DNA of 64,000 bases, taken from Rahnella ecdela. Lineage in GTDB: Bacteria > Pseudomonadota > Gammaproteobacteria > Enterobacterales > Enterobacteriaceae. Positions 55,053 to 64,000 of this stretch are shown one piece after another. The notes below the pieces were generated by a model that worked only from the letters and a program-made list of their open reading frames with translations, was not told the DNA's origin and did no database searches. The stretch covers positions 32,991 to 96,990 of the forward strand of contig NZ_JAFMOY010000114.1 of NCBI RefSeq assembly GCF_019049625.1. Direction: 5' to 3'. A program made the translations under genes and the position numbers. Position 1 is the first letter of the stretch. Every line of letters begins with the position of its first letter.

Positions 55053-56822
55053 TTATGCCTGAACCAGTGGACCAGGGTTTTTCAGGTACTGATCTTTAAT
55101 CGCCTGCGCCGCCATCAGGGTAATCGCGCCGATGGTATCGGTCGGGTTAGCCTGGAAGTTTTGCGGGAACGCGTTTCCTCCCGGCACAAAGACGTTATGC
55201 ACATCCCAGCTTTGCAGGAACTTGTTCAGCGCCGAGGTTTTCGGGTTATCGCCCATCACCGCACCGCCCACGTTGTGCGTGGAAACGTACTTGGTCAGGT
55301 CAAAGTGCGCGTCCATCGGCAGGAAGCTTTCGCTGTAGCTGTCCGGGTTCAGCTCTTTGGTGATATTGCCGACGATGCCTTTCAGGTATTGCTGCAATTT
55401 GAGCTCGTTCTGTTTCCAGTCGAAAGTCATGCGCAGCAGCGGATAGCCATATTCATCTTTGTAGTTCGGATCAAGATCCAGATAAATGTCGCGATACGAC
55501 TGGCAGGTGGTGGTGATGCTGATTTTCATCGAATGGCCGTACCATTCTTCCATCCCTTCTTTCCAGCCTGTGCCCCACGCAGGCGTGCCTTTTGGCAGCG
55601 AGGTGCTGATTGGCGTGCCGGTGGCCTGAGAACTGTGGATTTTCGCGCCGCCGATGAACCCTAAAGAAGGGCCATCAAAGTTGCCCGGAGAGATGTCGTT
55701 AAACATCTGGCCGGTGGCGCCCGCGGTGGCGAACGGGTTGAAGTTTTTATCTTTGAAAAACAGCGTCGAGCCGCCGTTGCTCAGGAACGCGTAGTTACGG
55801 CCAATCACGCCTTCTTCGGTGATCGGGTTGTATGGTTTGCCGATGCCGGACAGCAGCATCAGGCGCACGTTACAGAACTGGAAGCTACTCAGTACCACGA
55901 TTTTTGCCGGCTGGAAGCATTCGTTGCCGTCTGCATCCATGTAGATCACGCCTTTGGCGGTTTTCTTATCATCGTGCAACTCGACTTTCAGCACGTTGGC
56001 GTGGACTTCATAGGAGAAGTTATCCATGCGTTTCAGTGCGTCCATTACGGCAGTTTGCGGCGAGGCTTTCGAGTAGTTCAGGCACGGATATTTACTGCAA
56101 TAACCGCAGTAGTTACAGGGTGCGATCTGGTTGCCATACGGGTTGGTCCAGGCGCGGGACACGCAGGCAGACGGGTTCGGGAACGGGTGATAGCCCATCT
56201 TTTTGGTGACTTCGGCAAACATGCTACTGTTGAGCGTATCTTCCAGCGCTGGCAGCGGATACGGCTCGGAACGCGGCCCTTCGAACGGGTCACCGCCTTC
56301 CATAATCTGGCCGCGCAGGTTGCCGGTTTTGCCGGACTGGCCGCAGATGTGCTCAAACTTGGTGTAATACGGCTCGATTTCATCCCAGGTGAACGGGAAA
56401 TCCATGATCCGCATGTCTTCCTGCAAGATACCCGGCTTGTACGCTTCATCGGCGTAAGTTTTGAGTTTTAAATCGGTTGGCGTCGGGCGGATCAGAACCG
56501 CCGTCCAGTGCAGACCGGAACCGCCCACGCCCGTACCCGGCGCAAACGCGCCCCATTTACGGGTGGGCAGGGCGGTTTCACTCATGTTGTATCGCACGGT
56601 GACCGCCGCTTCAGCCGGGGTCGCCATGACTTTGTTGCGCACCGCGTAGGCGTACTCGTCCGCCGGTTTCGGGTATGCAAATTCTTCGTAGCCGCGATCG
56701 CCGCCGCGTTCGAGCGCGCGAACGGTCAGGCCTGCCATTGCCAGCTCGATACTCATCAGCGAGCCAGCCCAGCCGAGGCCGACGACAACGACGTCGACTT
56801 CTGGTTTCGTTACTTTTGCCAT
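55053..56822 (-). CDS. Gluconate 2-dehydrogenase, GMC flavoprotein subunit
   Basis: 589 aa. The FAD motif is VVGLGWAGSLMSIELA near the N-terminus, followed by GTGVGGSGLHW and the GMC C-terminal region HNVGGAVMGDNPKTSALNK. An internal CNYCGYCSKYPC segment (about residues 237-249) is Cys-rich, as in gluconate and fructose dehydrogenases with an iron-sulfur cluster. Oxidises D-gluconate to 2-keto-D-gluconate in the periplasm. 2-Ketogluconate dehydrogenase or another sugar-acid enzyme of the class is possible. No signal of its own; export is via the Tat-carrying small subunit. Confidence 0.92.
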   Translation of the reverse strand: MAKVTKPEVDVVVVGLGWAGSLMSIELAMAGLTVRALERGGDRGYEEFAYPKPADEYAYAVRNKVMATPAEAAVTVRYNMSETALPTRKWGAFAPGTGVGGSGLHWTAVLIRPTPTDLKLKTYADEAYKPGILQEDMRIMDFPFTWDEIEPYYTKFEHICGQSGKTGNLRGQIMEGGDPFEGPRSEPYPLPALEDTLNSSMFAEVTKKMGYHPFPNPSACVSRAWTNPYGNQIAPCNYCGYCSKYPCLNYSKASPQTAVMDALKRMDNFSYEVHANVLKVELHDDKKTAKGVIYMDADGNECFQPAKIVVLSSFQFCNVRLMLLSGIGKPYNPITEEGVIGRNYAFLSNGGSTLFFKDKNFNPFATAGATGQMFNDISPGNFDGPSLGFIGGAKIHSSQATGTPISTSLPKGTPAWGTGWKEGMEEWYGHSMKISITTTCQSYRDIYLDLDPNYKDEYGYPLLRMTFDWKQNELKLQQYLKGIVGNITKELNPDSYSESFLPMDAHFDLTKYVSTHNVGGAVMGDNPKTSALNKFLQSWDVHNVFVPGGNAFPQNFQANPTDTIGAITLMAAQAIKDQYLKNPGPLVQA

Positions 56823-56867
56823 CTTAAATCCTGTCAGTCATCAGAAAAGGGGAATAGGGCGAGGCAC

Positions 56868-57593
56868 TCAGGCACGCGCGCCCTGCAGGCTCACAGGCCC
56901 CAGCGGATACGGGACGTTGTGCTGCTTAACCCATTCGGTGAAACTGGCACGTGCGCCGGGGAATCCGATGGCAATCCACGCCTTCATCCCTTTGTTTCCG
57001 CCATAGATCGGATCTGCCAGATAACCGTGTTTGGTATCTGAAAGCAGCTCGCTGAAGAATTGCGAAGCGACGAGATTTTCTTCGCCTGCATCCGCAAATT
57101 TGATGCCGTTTTTCTGAAGCTGTGTCAGAACGTCGTCTTTGTCCTGATCGTTCAGCTCATGGAAGGCTTTCTGATGATTTTGCTGACACCAGCTGTTCGC
57201 GATGCGAATGCCGGTTTTGTAGATTTGCTGCGGACGGAAAGGGATCTGATATCCCATCGTCGCCGGAGCATGCACGTTGAACGGGCCCTGCATGTAAATT
57301 TCTTCACCGAAATCGCCGTGCATTTGCTGATCGATAAAAATCGGCACGTTGGTTTCCAGCGCGCCCGGCGCTTTGCCTTTACCGCCTGCGGGGATCAGAC
57401 GGTCAGCAGCGGCCATAATAAACTGCCACTCCTCGGCGCTGAAAAAGATCGGTTTATAATCGAGTAAATCCGGAGCCGCCATTTCCGCAGCTTGTGCCGC
57501 TGACAGTCCTTTCATCATGATGGTGCCGACAGGCAACGCCATCAGCGACCCAAGTAAAAACTTGCGACGGGTTGTTTTTTTTTGAAGGAGCAT
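56868..57593 (-). CDS. Gluconate 2-dehydrogenase, small (gamma) subunit, Tat-exported
   Basis: 241 aa. The N-terminus TTRRKFLLGSLMALPVGTIM is a classical twin-arginine signal, cleaved near SAAQAAEM. The rest fits the gluconate 2-dehydrogenase subunit 3 family (FFSAEEWQFIMAAADRLIPA; TNVPIFIDQQMHGDFG). It should carry the folded FAD subunit across the membrane. First gene of the operon; flavoprotein and cytochrome c genes follow on the same strand. Confidence 0.92.
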   Translation of the reverse strand: MLLQKKTTRRKFLLGSLMALPVGTIMMKGLSAAQAAEMAAPDLLDYKPIFFSAEEWQFIMAAADRLIPAGGKGKAPGALETNVPIFIDQQMHGDFGEEIYMQGPFNVHAPATMGYQIPFRPQQIYKTGIRIANSWCQQNHQKAFHELNDQDKDDVLTQLQKNGIKFADAGEENLVASQFFSELLSDTKHGYLADPIYGGNKGMKAWIAIGFPGARASFTEWVKQHNVPYPLGPVSLQGARA

Positions 57594-59028
57594 AGAATTA
57601 CGACTCTCACATGCCTGATGTTAAGTTTGGGTTAATTATTATTATTTTTGGGTACAAATTTATAATATCACCGCTACATCCAAAATAAATGAATAAATTC
57701 CATAGGGAATGTGTGGTGGGCAATATCTGCGAGGAGGTAAGACATAGGATTGAATTTAAAATCATTATAAAACAATGCTATGCGTTTGTCACTCTCCGGA
57801 ATTATTCTCCATGAAATTAGCATTGAATATCAAAGTGACGTTTAAATTCTCAGGAGTGGATTTAGTAAAATATAATACCATGAGGAAAGCTTCTGTTATT
57901 TGTTGTTTGAAATGTTAGTTAACATTCACAACAAATAAGAATGAATTCCAATTAGGTTGATATCTCTTTGCGGCACAAAAGTGAAGTTGAAATAAGCAAC
58001 AAGTAAACCCTCTCCTTGGAAAAGAGAGGGTGAGGAGGATTAATGACAACTTCCCATATCACGCTCGCCTCGATATTGCTGGGGGGCGGCTCCCACACCG
58101 ATTCCCTACTCAGATACTCAAACCGGGCGTTCTTGGTCAGTGGGCGATAATTTGTAATCATCCTGATCATATTGCCCCCTTTTGGGTGGGAGTAATTCAG
58201 AAAGCAATATTGTGAGAGAGTTAAAAGGCATCAGAAAATGATCCTTTGCCCTGTAATTTAAAAGTGGGGTGAGTTTTTGCTCTGTAAAATGGCTTCCCAT
58301 TGTGGGTCCCCGCACAGTAGGGGGCCTGGTGACGGGATGGATCCCGACGAAACGATGGAAACCGCTCTGTAACGCGTAATCTGGGAAGAACGAGGAGCGG
58401 AGCTGATTCAATGATGTTTGGCCTTGGGTTTTTCATGATGATAAAGGACTCAAACGTATCAGGACGGCAAGGCCGAAGAAAATCACATGATTTATCTAAC
58501 ATGTAATGGCGTTAGTGCCAATCGAACCATGATGTTTAGCGAAGGATTTCAAGCAATTATCTGGGTGGTACCCAAACAATGAAAAGTAGGGACTCACGTG
58601 AGGCCAGCCGGATCATTTTAATTGAAAAGGGGATCATTTAATGGGCTATCTCCGACTTATTGCAAAGGGATAGCCACTGACTAATGAAATTATTAACCAT
58701 TCTCTTACGGGGTTATGTTCGATAAGCTGTTGGCTGTGAAACTGAGAAGGTCCCTGTCCGCTTTCACAAAGCCGGCACAACTCCTTTAGTGGCATCTCAG
58801 ACAGCCTCATTTGGGTCAGGCTCTTGTTAGATAGCAATGCTTGCCCTGCGTTTGCCGATATGACGATGTTTATTTTCAAATAGAGTAGGCCCGCAGAAAT
58901 GGATCGCGAGTCTAGGATTTGTAACACGTGCATCTACCGCTAACCCCGTGTTTAACTCCATTAGAGACTCAGGGGGGCAAAATGATACCTGAGATCACTG
59001 CGTTTTAACGTTATGGAAAACCCGCACA
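57594..59028. other. 1.4-kb gap with possible remnants of mobile or decayed sequence
   Basis: No gene of recognisable family. The part left of 57960 is AT-rich and must hold the gluconate dehydrogenase promoter. ACCCTCTC (58007) pairs with GAGAGGGT (58024), a hairpin of the kind that recurs between genes in many bacteria. GGATCATTTTAAT (58610) and GGATCATTTAAT (58631) are near-identical direct repeats 21 bp apart. Short frames (for example 58221-58502 and 58646-58933, minus strand) have no SD or recognisable domain. The stretch probably marks a past insertion boundary. Confidence 0.45.
58610..58642. repeat. Direct repeat GGATCATTT(T)AAT
   Basis: Two near-identical 12-13-base copies, 21 bp apart. 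The layout resembles multiple terminal repeats at the ends of some IS21-type elements, but no transposase remains to support that. Confidence 0.4.
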
Positions 59029-60216
59029 ATGTTAATGAAACACCCTTCACGTCGCGTCGCCATTTTTGCTGCGGTGATGCTTACAGTTCTTATCACCGTC
59101 TCCTTGTTGTTCCTGCGCAGCGCGCCAGTCCCGGAGTATGTCACGGCTCCGGTACGTAAAGGGGATATTGAAAATTCCGTACTGGCTACCGGGCGAATCG
59201 ATGCGATTGAGCGCGTTAATGTCGGTGCTCAGGTCTCAGGCCAGGTAAAATCACTGAAAGTGAAGCCTGGCGATCGAGTTACTAAAGGGCAGCCGATAGC
59301 AGACATTGACGATGTGCCGCAGCGTAATGATTTGCGCACCGCCGAAGCCGCACTCAACGTGGTCAAAGCCGATCTGCAAGCCAAGCAGGCGCTCTTAAAA
59401 CAGGCTGAACTCCGTTTCAAACGGCAGCGGCAGATGCTTAACCAAGAAGCCAGCTCACGTGAAGATTTTGAGTCCGCAGAAGCCACGCTGGCGACCACGC
59501 GTGCGGAGCTACTGTCACTCAATGCGCGCCTGGTGCAGGCGCAGATCGAGGTGGATAAGAAAAAGGTCGACCTGAGCTACACACGTGTCGTCGCGCCGAT
59601 GGATGGCATCGTTATCGCAGTGGTGACCCAGCAAGGGCAGACGGTGAACTCCAGCCAAAGTGCACCGACGATTATCAAGCTTGCCCGACTGGATGTGATG
59701 ACCATTAAGGCGCAGATCTCTGAGGCCGATATCACCCGTATTTTTATTGGCCAAAAAGCGCGCTTCACCATTTTCTCGGAACCGGACAAAGAGTATGACG
59801 CGATACTGCGCACCGTTGAACTGGCGCCGGAATCGGTAATGAAAGACGACACCCTTTCCAGCAGCGGTTCGGCATCAGGCTCAGGTACCTCGAATGCGTC
59901 CGTCTACTACAACGCGCTTCTGGACGTGCCCAATCCGGAAAACCGGCTGCGAATTGCCATGACTGCTCAGGTCACGCTGCTTGCCGGCGAAGGTAAAAAT
60001 ACGCTTCTGGTGCCCATTCAGGCGGTGCATAAAGCAGACGGGAATGAGCAGCAGGTGCAGATTTTGACAAATAACGGCAAGCTTGAAACCCGACAGGTAA
60101 AAACCGGAATAACCAACAGCGTGGATATTGAGATCCTTGATGGCGTTCAAGTCGGGGAAAAGGTGGTGCTGTCGCAGCCAGGTGAAAAAGCACCCGGGGA
60201 AGGGTTCGTGCTGTGA
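59029..60216 (+). CDS. MacA-like periplasmic adaptor
   Basis: 395 aa. An N-terminal membrane anchor (VAIFAAVMLTVLITVSLLFL) is followed by the HlyD/MacA layout: lipoyl half (NVGAQVSGQVKSLKVKPGDR), a long helical hairpin around 85-175 (QRNDLRTAEAALNVVKADLQ), second lipoyl half (DLSYTRVVAPMDGIVIAVVT) and beta barrel. It joins the MacB-like transporter to the outer-membrane channel. Pseudomonas PvdR is a functional relative. The start could be ATG 59029 or 59035. Its stop overlaps the macB-like GTG by four bases. Confidence 0.92.
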   Translation: MLMKHPSRRVAIFAAVMLTVLITVSLLFLRSAPVPEYVTAPVRKGDIENSVLATGRIDAIERVNVGAQVSGQVKSLKVKPGDRVTKGQPIADIDDVPQRNDLRTAEAALNVVKADLQAKQALLKQAELRFKRQRQMLNQEASSREDFESAEATLATTRAELLSLNARLVQAQIEVDKKKVDLSYTRVVAPMDGIVIAVVTQQGQTVNSSQSAPTIIKLARLDVMTIKAQISEADITRIFIGQKARFTIFSEPDKEYDAILRTVELAPESVMKDDTLSSSGSASGSGTSNASVYYNALLDVPNPENRLRIAMTAQVTLLAGEGKNTLLVPIQAVHKADGNEQQVQILTNNGKLETRQVKTGITNSVDIEILDGVQVGEKVVLSQPGEKAPGEGFVL

Positions 60217-62153
60217 GTAATATTATTGAGCTTAACGGTATTAACCGTACCTACCGTAATGGTGGCCAGACGCTTACCGTCCTCAAAGAGGTGAGTCTGA
60301 CGATCGCAGCAGGTGAACTGGTGGCGATTATCGGCGCCTCGGGGTCGGGTAAATCGACCCTGATGAACATAATGGGTTGCCTTGATGTCCCCGACAGCGG
60401 GGATTATTACATTGGCGGGCAAAATGCCGCAAAGCTTTCACCGGATGAGCTTGCAAGAATACGCCGGGAACATATCGGTTTTATCTTCCAGCGCTATCAT
60501 TTGATGCCAGACCTCAGCGCACTGGGCAATGTTGAGATCCCTGCCATTTACGCCAACAGCGGACGTGACCAGCGTCGGCTGCGAGCCGCAGCACTGCTGG
60601 GCAGGCTGGGGCTGGAAGGGCGGGAGCATCATAAACCCGGTGAACTTTCCGGCGGTCAGCAACAGCGCGTCAGTATTGCCCGCTCGCTGATTAATGGCGG
60701 AGAGATCATTCTGGCGGACGAACCGACCGGTGCGCTGGATTCACAGTCAGGGCAGGAAGTGCTGGCCATCCTCAGCGAACTTCACCAGCGGGGTCATACC
60801 GTGGTGATAGTGACCCACGATATGAAGGTGGCGCAACATGCTCAGCGGATTATCGAACTGCGCGACGGCGAAATTATCTCAGACAGCGGCAGTCGCTTGA
60901 CCACTACGGAAAAACTGCCGCCTCCCAACAGGACCCGGCAAAGTCGTTGGCAAAGTTTTCTCGATCGTACACGTGAATCGCTGGGAATGGCGCTGAAAGC
61001 GATGAACGCACATCGTTTACGCACAACCTTGACCATGACCGGAATTATTTTCGGCATCGCTGCCGTGGTCACAGTGGTGGCGCTCGGTGAAGGCGCGAAG
61101 CAGCGGACGCTGGAGAATATTAAAGATCTGGGCACCAACGTGGTGAGCATTTACCCCGGGAGCGATTTCTTCGACGACAGCGCCGAAAGCATTCGTACTC
61201 TGGTGCCTGCAGATGCTGCAGCACTGGCGAAGCAGGGGTTTATCGACAGCGTAAGCCCGGAAGTCAGTGTCTCAGACACCATTCGTTTTCGCGGAAAATC
61301 CGCAACCGCCTCAATCAATGGCGTTGGGCGAGATCACTTCCGCGTTAATGGCATCGAGATTTTGCAGGGGGCAACGTTCAGGGACGATCGTAACGCCCTG
61401 CAGGAAGTGATCATCGATGAAAACGCCCGCATAGCGTTATTTGATGAGGCGGGGTTAAAGGCGCTGGGGCAAATTGTATTCCTCGGTTCCGTTCCTGCTC
61501 GCGTTGTGGGCATCGCTAAGAGCAATAACCGTAGTTATGCACCTAACCGTATTACCGTGTGGATGCCCTACAGTACAGTAATGTACCGAATGGCAGGTAC
61601 ACCGGTACTGACCAGCATCAGCGTCCGGCTGAAGGACAATGTGGCTAACGAGGCCGCTGTCAGTGCGATATCTCAGCTGTTGACTCAGCGTCACCGCGTA
61701 AAAGACTTCCAGCTTTATAATTTTGAACAGATAAGAAAATCTATCGAAAGTACTTCGATGACGTTCAGCATTTTGATTCTTATGGTTGCCTGCATATCAC
61801 TGATGATCGGCAGCATTGGGGTGATGAACATCATGCTGGTGTCCGTTACCGAACGTACCCATGAAATCGGCGTGCGCATGGCGGTGGGAGCGCGTCGAAG
61901 CGATATCATGCAGCAATTTATGATTGAAGCCGTCTTGGTGTGCCTGATGGGAGGGGCATTAGGTATCGCGCTGTCGTATGCCGCGGGCGCTCTGTTCACC
62001 GCGCTGGCAGGCGGAATGTTTACCGCCATCTATTCCTGGCAGGCTGCTGCTGTCGCATTTGTCTGTTCAACAATCATTGGCATGATCTTCGGTTATCTCC
62101 CCGCCCGCAAGGCGGCAAGGATGGATCCGGTTGCTTCACTGGCCAGCGAGTAA
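60213..62153 (+). CDS. MacB-like ABC exporter
   Basis: 646 aa. The ATPase domain is N-terminal: GASGSGKST, LSGGQQQRVSIARSL and IILADEPTGALD. About residues 260-646 hold four membrane helices around a large periplasmic part (DSVSPEVSVSDTIRFRGKSA) and end in VTERTHEIGVRMAVGARRSD and PARKAARMDPVASLASE, the MacB C-terminus. It drives export across the outer membrane with MacA and a TolC-type channel by a mechanotransmission cycle. Substrates in the family are macrolides, lipopeptides and siderophores; none is assigned here. Confidence 0.93.
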   Translation: MSNIIELNGINRTYRNGGQTLTVLKEVSLTIAAGELVAIIGASGSGKSTLMNIMGCLDVPDSGDYYIGGQNAAKLSPDELARIRREHIGFIFQRYHLMPDLSALGNVEIPAIYANSGRDQRRLRAAALLGRLGLEGREHHKPGELSGGQQQRVSIARSLINGGEIILADEPTGALDSQSGQEVLAILSELHQRGHTVVIVTHDMKVAQHAQRIIELRDGEIISDSGSRLTTTEKLPPPNRTRQSRWQSFLDRTRESLGMALKAMNAHRLRTTLTMTGIIFGIAAVVTVVALGEGAKQRTLENIKDLGTNVVSIYPGSDFFDDSAESIRTLVPADAAALAKQGFIDSVSPEVSVSDTIRFRGKSATASINGVGRDHFRVNGIEILQGATFRDDRNALQEVIIDENARIALFDEAGLKALGQIVFLGSVPARVVGIAKSNNRSYAPNRITVWMPYSTVMYRMAGTPVLTSISVRLKDNVANEAAVSAISQLLTQRHRVKDFQLYNFEQIRKSIESTSMTFSILILMVACISLMIGSIGVMNIMLVSVTERTHEIGVRMAVGARRSDIMQQFMIEAVLVCLMGGALGIALSYAAGALFTALAGGMFTAIYSWQAAAVAFVCSTIIGMIFGYLPARKAARMDPVASLASE

Positions 62154-62156
62154 CCT

Positions 62157-63527
62157 ATGAAAATATTATCACCTTTGACTTTATGCCTTGCCGCCACGCT
62201 CTGCGCAGGCTGCGCAAACTTACTCAAAAGCGACTATCACGCGCCTGCCGTGGAGTATCCGGCCAGCTGGTATCACGATGATGCCGACGGGGAACCCGCG
62301 CCATTTGACTGGAACGCGTTTAATGACCCTCTGCTAGATAGCTGGTTACGCCAGGTGATGGCAAGCAATAATGACGTGGCTTTAGCCGTGTTACGGCTGT
62401 ACCGGGCAAGGCTTGACGCGGAAAGAGTGGGCATTGCAAGCGATCCAGGGTTAAAAGGGACGCTGGGCGTGGACAGCAGAAAACCACTTACCGGCTCATC
62501 AGGCTGGGAAAAGGGCAGCTCCGCCACCTTGAATACCAGTTTTGAACTAGATCTGTGGGGCAAAATGGCCCGGCAGCGCGATGCCGCGGTTTGGGCAAGT
62601 CAGGCCACAGAAGAGGATCTGCGCGCAGCACGCCTAACCTTGCTCTCAGAGGCCAGTGTCAACTACTGGCGCATTGGTTTTATTAACCAACAGATAAGCG
62701 TCCTTCAGCAGAGCATCGATTACGCAAAAGAAACGCTACGCCTGGCGAAGGCTCGATACCAGGCGGGTGGCGCTTCATCACTTGATGTCGTTGACGCCCG
62801 GCAAAGCTTACTGACCCAGGAAAACAGACTCACCGCGCTGCAGCGTGAACGCCTTCAGGCGTTGAATCAGCAGGCAGTATTGCTGGGGACCGCACCAGGC
62901 CGTCCCGTGGCTGAACCCATGACGCTGCCCAAAGGGGGAATGCCCCCGGTTAATGCGAATATTCCGGCCAGCGTGCTGAGACACCGACCCGATATCAGTG
63001 CTAAAGAGTGGCGGGTGCGTGAAGCCTTGGCCACGGTTGATATCAGGCGCACCGAATTCTATCCCGCATTCAGTCTGACCGGTTCTCTGGGTACCAGCAG
63101 CAGCTCGCTGATGGCGTTCCTGCAAAATCCTGTCGGTTCCGTTGGCGCCAACCTGACACTGCCGTTTCTCGAGTGGAGGCAACAGGGCGTGGATGTAAAA
63201 ATTGCCCGCAACGACTACGAACAGCGATTACTGGAGTTTAAGCAGTCGCTTTATAAAGCGATGAGCAGTATTGAAGACGAGCTGTCCCTGCGTAACCAGT
63301 TACTGGCGCAGGAAAAAAGGCTGCATGAAGGACTTGAACTGGCAAGGGAGTCTGAGCGACTGAACGAAGTGCGTTATCGCCAGGGCGCTGTGCCTGTCTC
63401 ATTCTGGCTTGATGCTCAGGAGAAGCGCCGCCAGGCGGAGCTATCACTGGATGAAAACCGCTTTGATCAGTTCCAAACTCTGGCGAAAATCTATCTGGAA
63501 TTCGGGGGTTCGGCGACGTTCCCATAA
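62157..63527 (+). CDS. NodT-family outer-membrane channel lipoprotein
   Basis: 456 aa. The lipobox LCAGC puts the lipidated cysteine at C19. The sequence follows the NodT/OprM family (SYDHAPAVEYPASWY-like start; FELDLWGKMARQRDAAVWAS; YQAGGASSLDVVDARQSLLT; RHRPDISAKEWRVREALATV). It forms the trimeric exit duct for the MacA-MacB pair, starting 3 bp after the macB-like stop. Ordering MacA-MacB-OM channel is like pvdRT-opmQ of Pseudomonas, a siderophore exporter. Confidence 0.93.
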   Translation: MKILSPLTLCLAATLCAGCANLLKSDYHAPAVEYPASWYHDDADGEPAPFDWNAFNDPLLDSWLRQVMASNNDVALAVLRLYRARLDAERVGIASDPGLKGTLGVDSRKPLTGSSGWEKGSSATLNTSFELDLWGKMARQRDAAVWASQATEEDLRAARLTLLSEASVNYWRIGFINQQISVLQQSIDYAKETLRLAKARYQAGGASSLDVVDARQSLLTQENRLTALQRERLQALNQQAVLLGTAPGRPVAEPMTLPKGGMPPVNANIPASVLRHRPDISAKEWRVREALATVDIRRTEFYPAFSLTGSLGTSSSSLMAFLQNPVGSVGANLTLPFLEWRQQGVDVKIARNDYEQRLLEFKQSLYKAMSSIEDELSLRNQLLAQEKRLHEGLELARESERLNEVRYRQGAVPVSFWLDAQEKRRQAELSLDENRFDQFQTLAKIYLEFGGSATFP

Positions 63528-63937
63528 ATACGGATAACTCATTGCATAATAGGATGAAACCTATCTCCCTGGGTATATCCATCCTAATAAAGATATCGTC
63601 AGCTTGGAGGCGTGCTTTTTAGCGCACTGTGACACCTCTGAGTGGAGTGAAAGTGCTTTTGGCAAATGCACAGATCAAATCGCCTTTCATATGGGCACGG
63701 AGTACCCGATTTCTCCTTTAACCCTTTCTCCCATCTCTTGTTACTGGAAGGTTCACCTGCAACAAGCGAGCAGCGGACAACCGCATAATGGCTGGATAAG
63801 TCTGCGGGACTAGCAAAGATACAGCTCACGGGATGACAGTGTAGATACAGTCAGAGTTAATGCGGCAATGATCTGAGTGGGCCCCATGAAAAGCCAGACA
63901 GTAGAAGTCTCTTAACTTAAGAGATAGGCTTGGATAT
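63528..63937. other. Intergenic gap after the exporter operon
   Basis: 410 bp. I see no supported gene; 69- and 76-codon frames on opposite strands overlap each other and lack SD and recognisable domains. No strong terminator is evident after the channel gene. Confidence 0.4.
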
Positions 63938-64000
63938 ATGTCTAACACTAACGCTAATTTTGAGATGACTGGAATACTGTTAGGGCAAGAAGCCCGTCGG
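63938..64000 (+). CDS. Possible start of a gene that runs beyond the window
   Basis: From ATG 63938 an open frame reads MSNTNANFEMTGILLGQEAR up to the right edge. The SD is weak. Too short to recognise. It could be chance. Confidence 0.3.
   Translation, partial: MSNTNANFEMTGILLGQEARR

Noticed and set aside
58221..58502. 93-codon minus-strand frame in the scar region
   Set aside because: Composition rich in Arg/Pro/His and no SD or domain; overlapping frames on the same strand are equally open.
58646..58933. 95-codon minus-strand frame
   Set aside because: No recognised family and no convincing SD; kept only as part of the gap description.
63599..63829. 76-codon minus-strand frame, overlapping a 69-codon plus-strand frame
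   Set aside because: Neither has an SD or known domain and they overlap each other.

Overview
This window is about 64 kb of a plasmid or megaplasmid from a gamma-proteobacterium of the order Enterobacterales. A plasmid is indicated by a ParF/ParG partition pair, a Rep_3-type initiator with a long iteron field, and several niche-adaptation operons with no housekeeping core. Family-level similarity (YdcSTUV-PatD, Gcd, TehB, YodC, OsmC, HipBA) points to a plant- or soil-associated enterobacterium of the Rahnella/Serratia kind. That taxonomic guess is inference. I found no rRNA, tRNA, CRISPR array, intact transposase or conjugation gene.

Layout. (1) 1-1852: the start of a GABA aminotransferase (gabT, cut by the window edge), divergent from a MocR/GabR-type regulator. 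(2) 1853-6700: the maintenance core. About 1.4 kb of 8-bp phased (A/C)ATC-N4 boxes, with three perfect tandem arrays, leads into parF-parG. This looks like a greatly enlarged version of the parH centromere of plasmid TP228. Then come a DnaA box, about 16 direct iterons rich in GATC, and repA. (3) 7105-14733: a complete peptide-type ABC importer operon, then a LysR gene divergent from a fumarylacetoacetase-fold hydrolase. (4) 14742-18382: a beta-glucoside-type PTS permease, an RspA-like sugar-acid dehydratase and a GntR/UTRA regulator. (5) 18441-20195: hipBA behind four evenly spaced palindromic operators. (6) 20265-22742: membrane PQQ glucose dehydrogenase. (7) 23138-32311: a LysR gene divergent from an operon coding for a solute-binding protein, a DapA-fold aldolase/lyase, two nucleoside hydrolases and a second peptide-type importer. 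(8) 32320-34887: an unusual pair, a DUF308-type membrane protein with a cysteine-peptidase-like domain plus a MASE1-PAS protein without an output domain. (9) 35009-39926: SMR and MFS efflux, small proteins, orphan MetQ-like lipoprotein, YodC-like protein, OsmC and a ParE/Phd-type toxin-antitoxin pair. (10) 40114-48079: a LysR gene and a putrescine-type operon (ydcSTUV) flanked by two paralogous aminobutyraldehyde dehydrogenases. (11) 48140-53709: TehB-like methyltransferase, Vat-type and GNAT acetyltransferases, and a LysR gene divergent from a second MFS exporter. (12) 53766-57593: three-subunit gluconate 2-dehydrogenase. (13) 57594-59028: a 1.4-kb scar-like stretch. (14) 59029-63527: a MacA-MacB-NodT tripartite exporter.

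How it fits together. Gcd and gluconate dehydrogenase together would carry out periplasmic glucose to gluconate to 2-ketogluconate oxidation, the acidifying chemistry linked to mineral phosphate solubilisation. YdcSTUV, PatD and GabT would take up putrescine-like amines and pass them through GABA. Two peptide-type importers with dedicated hydrolases and several efflux systems fit life among plant and soil metabolites. Copies of the replication iteron also occur far from the origin, at 6658, 15873, 35447 and 36898, one of them inside a coding sequence. Together with the giant phased centromere-like array, they are the most unusual structure in the window.
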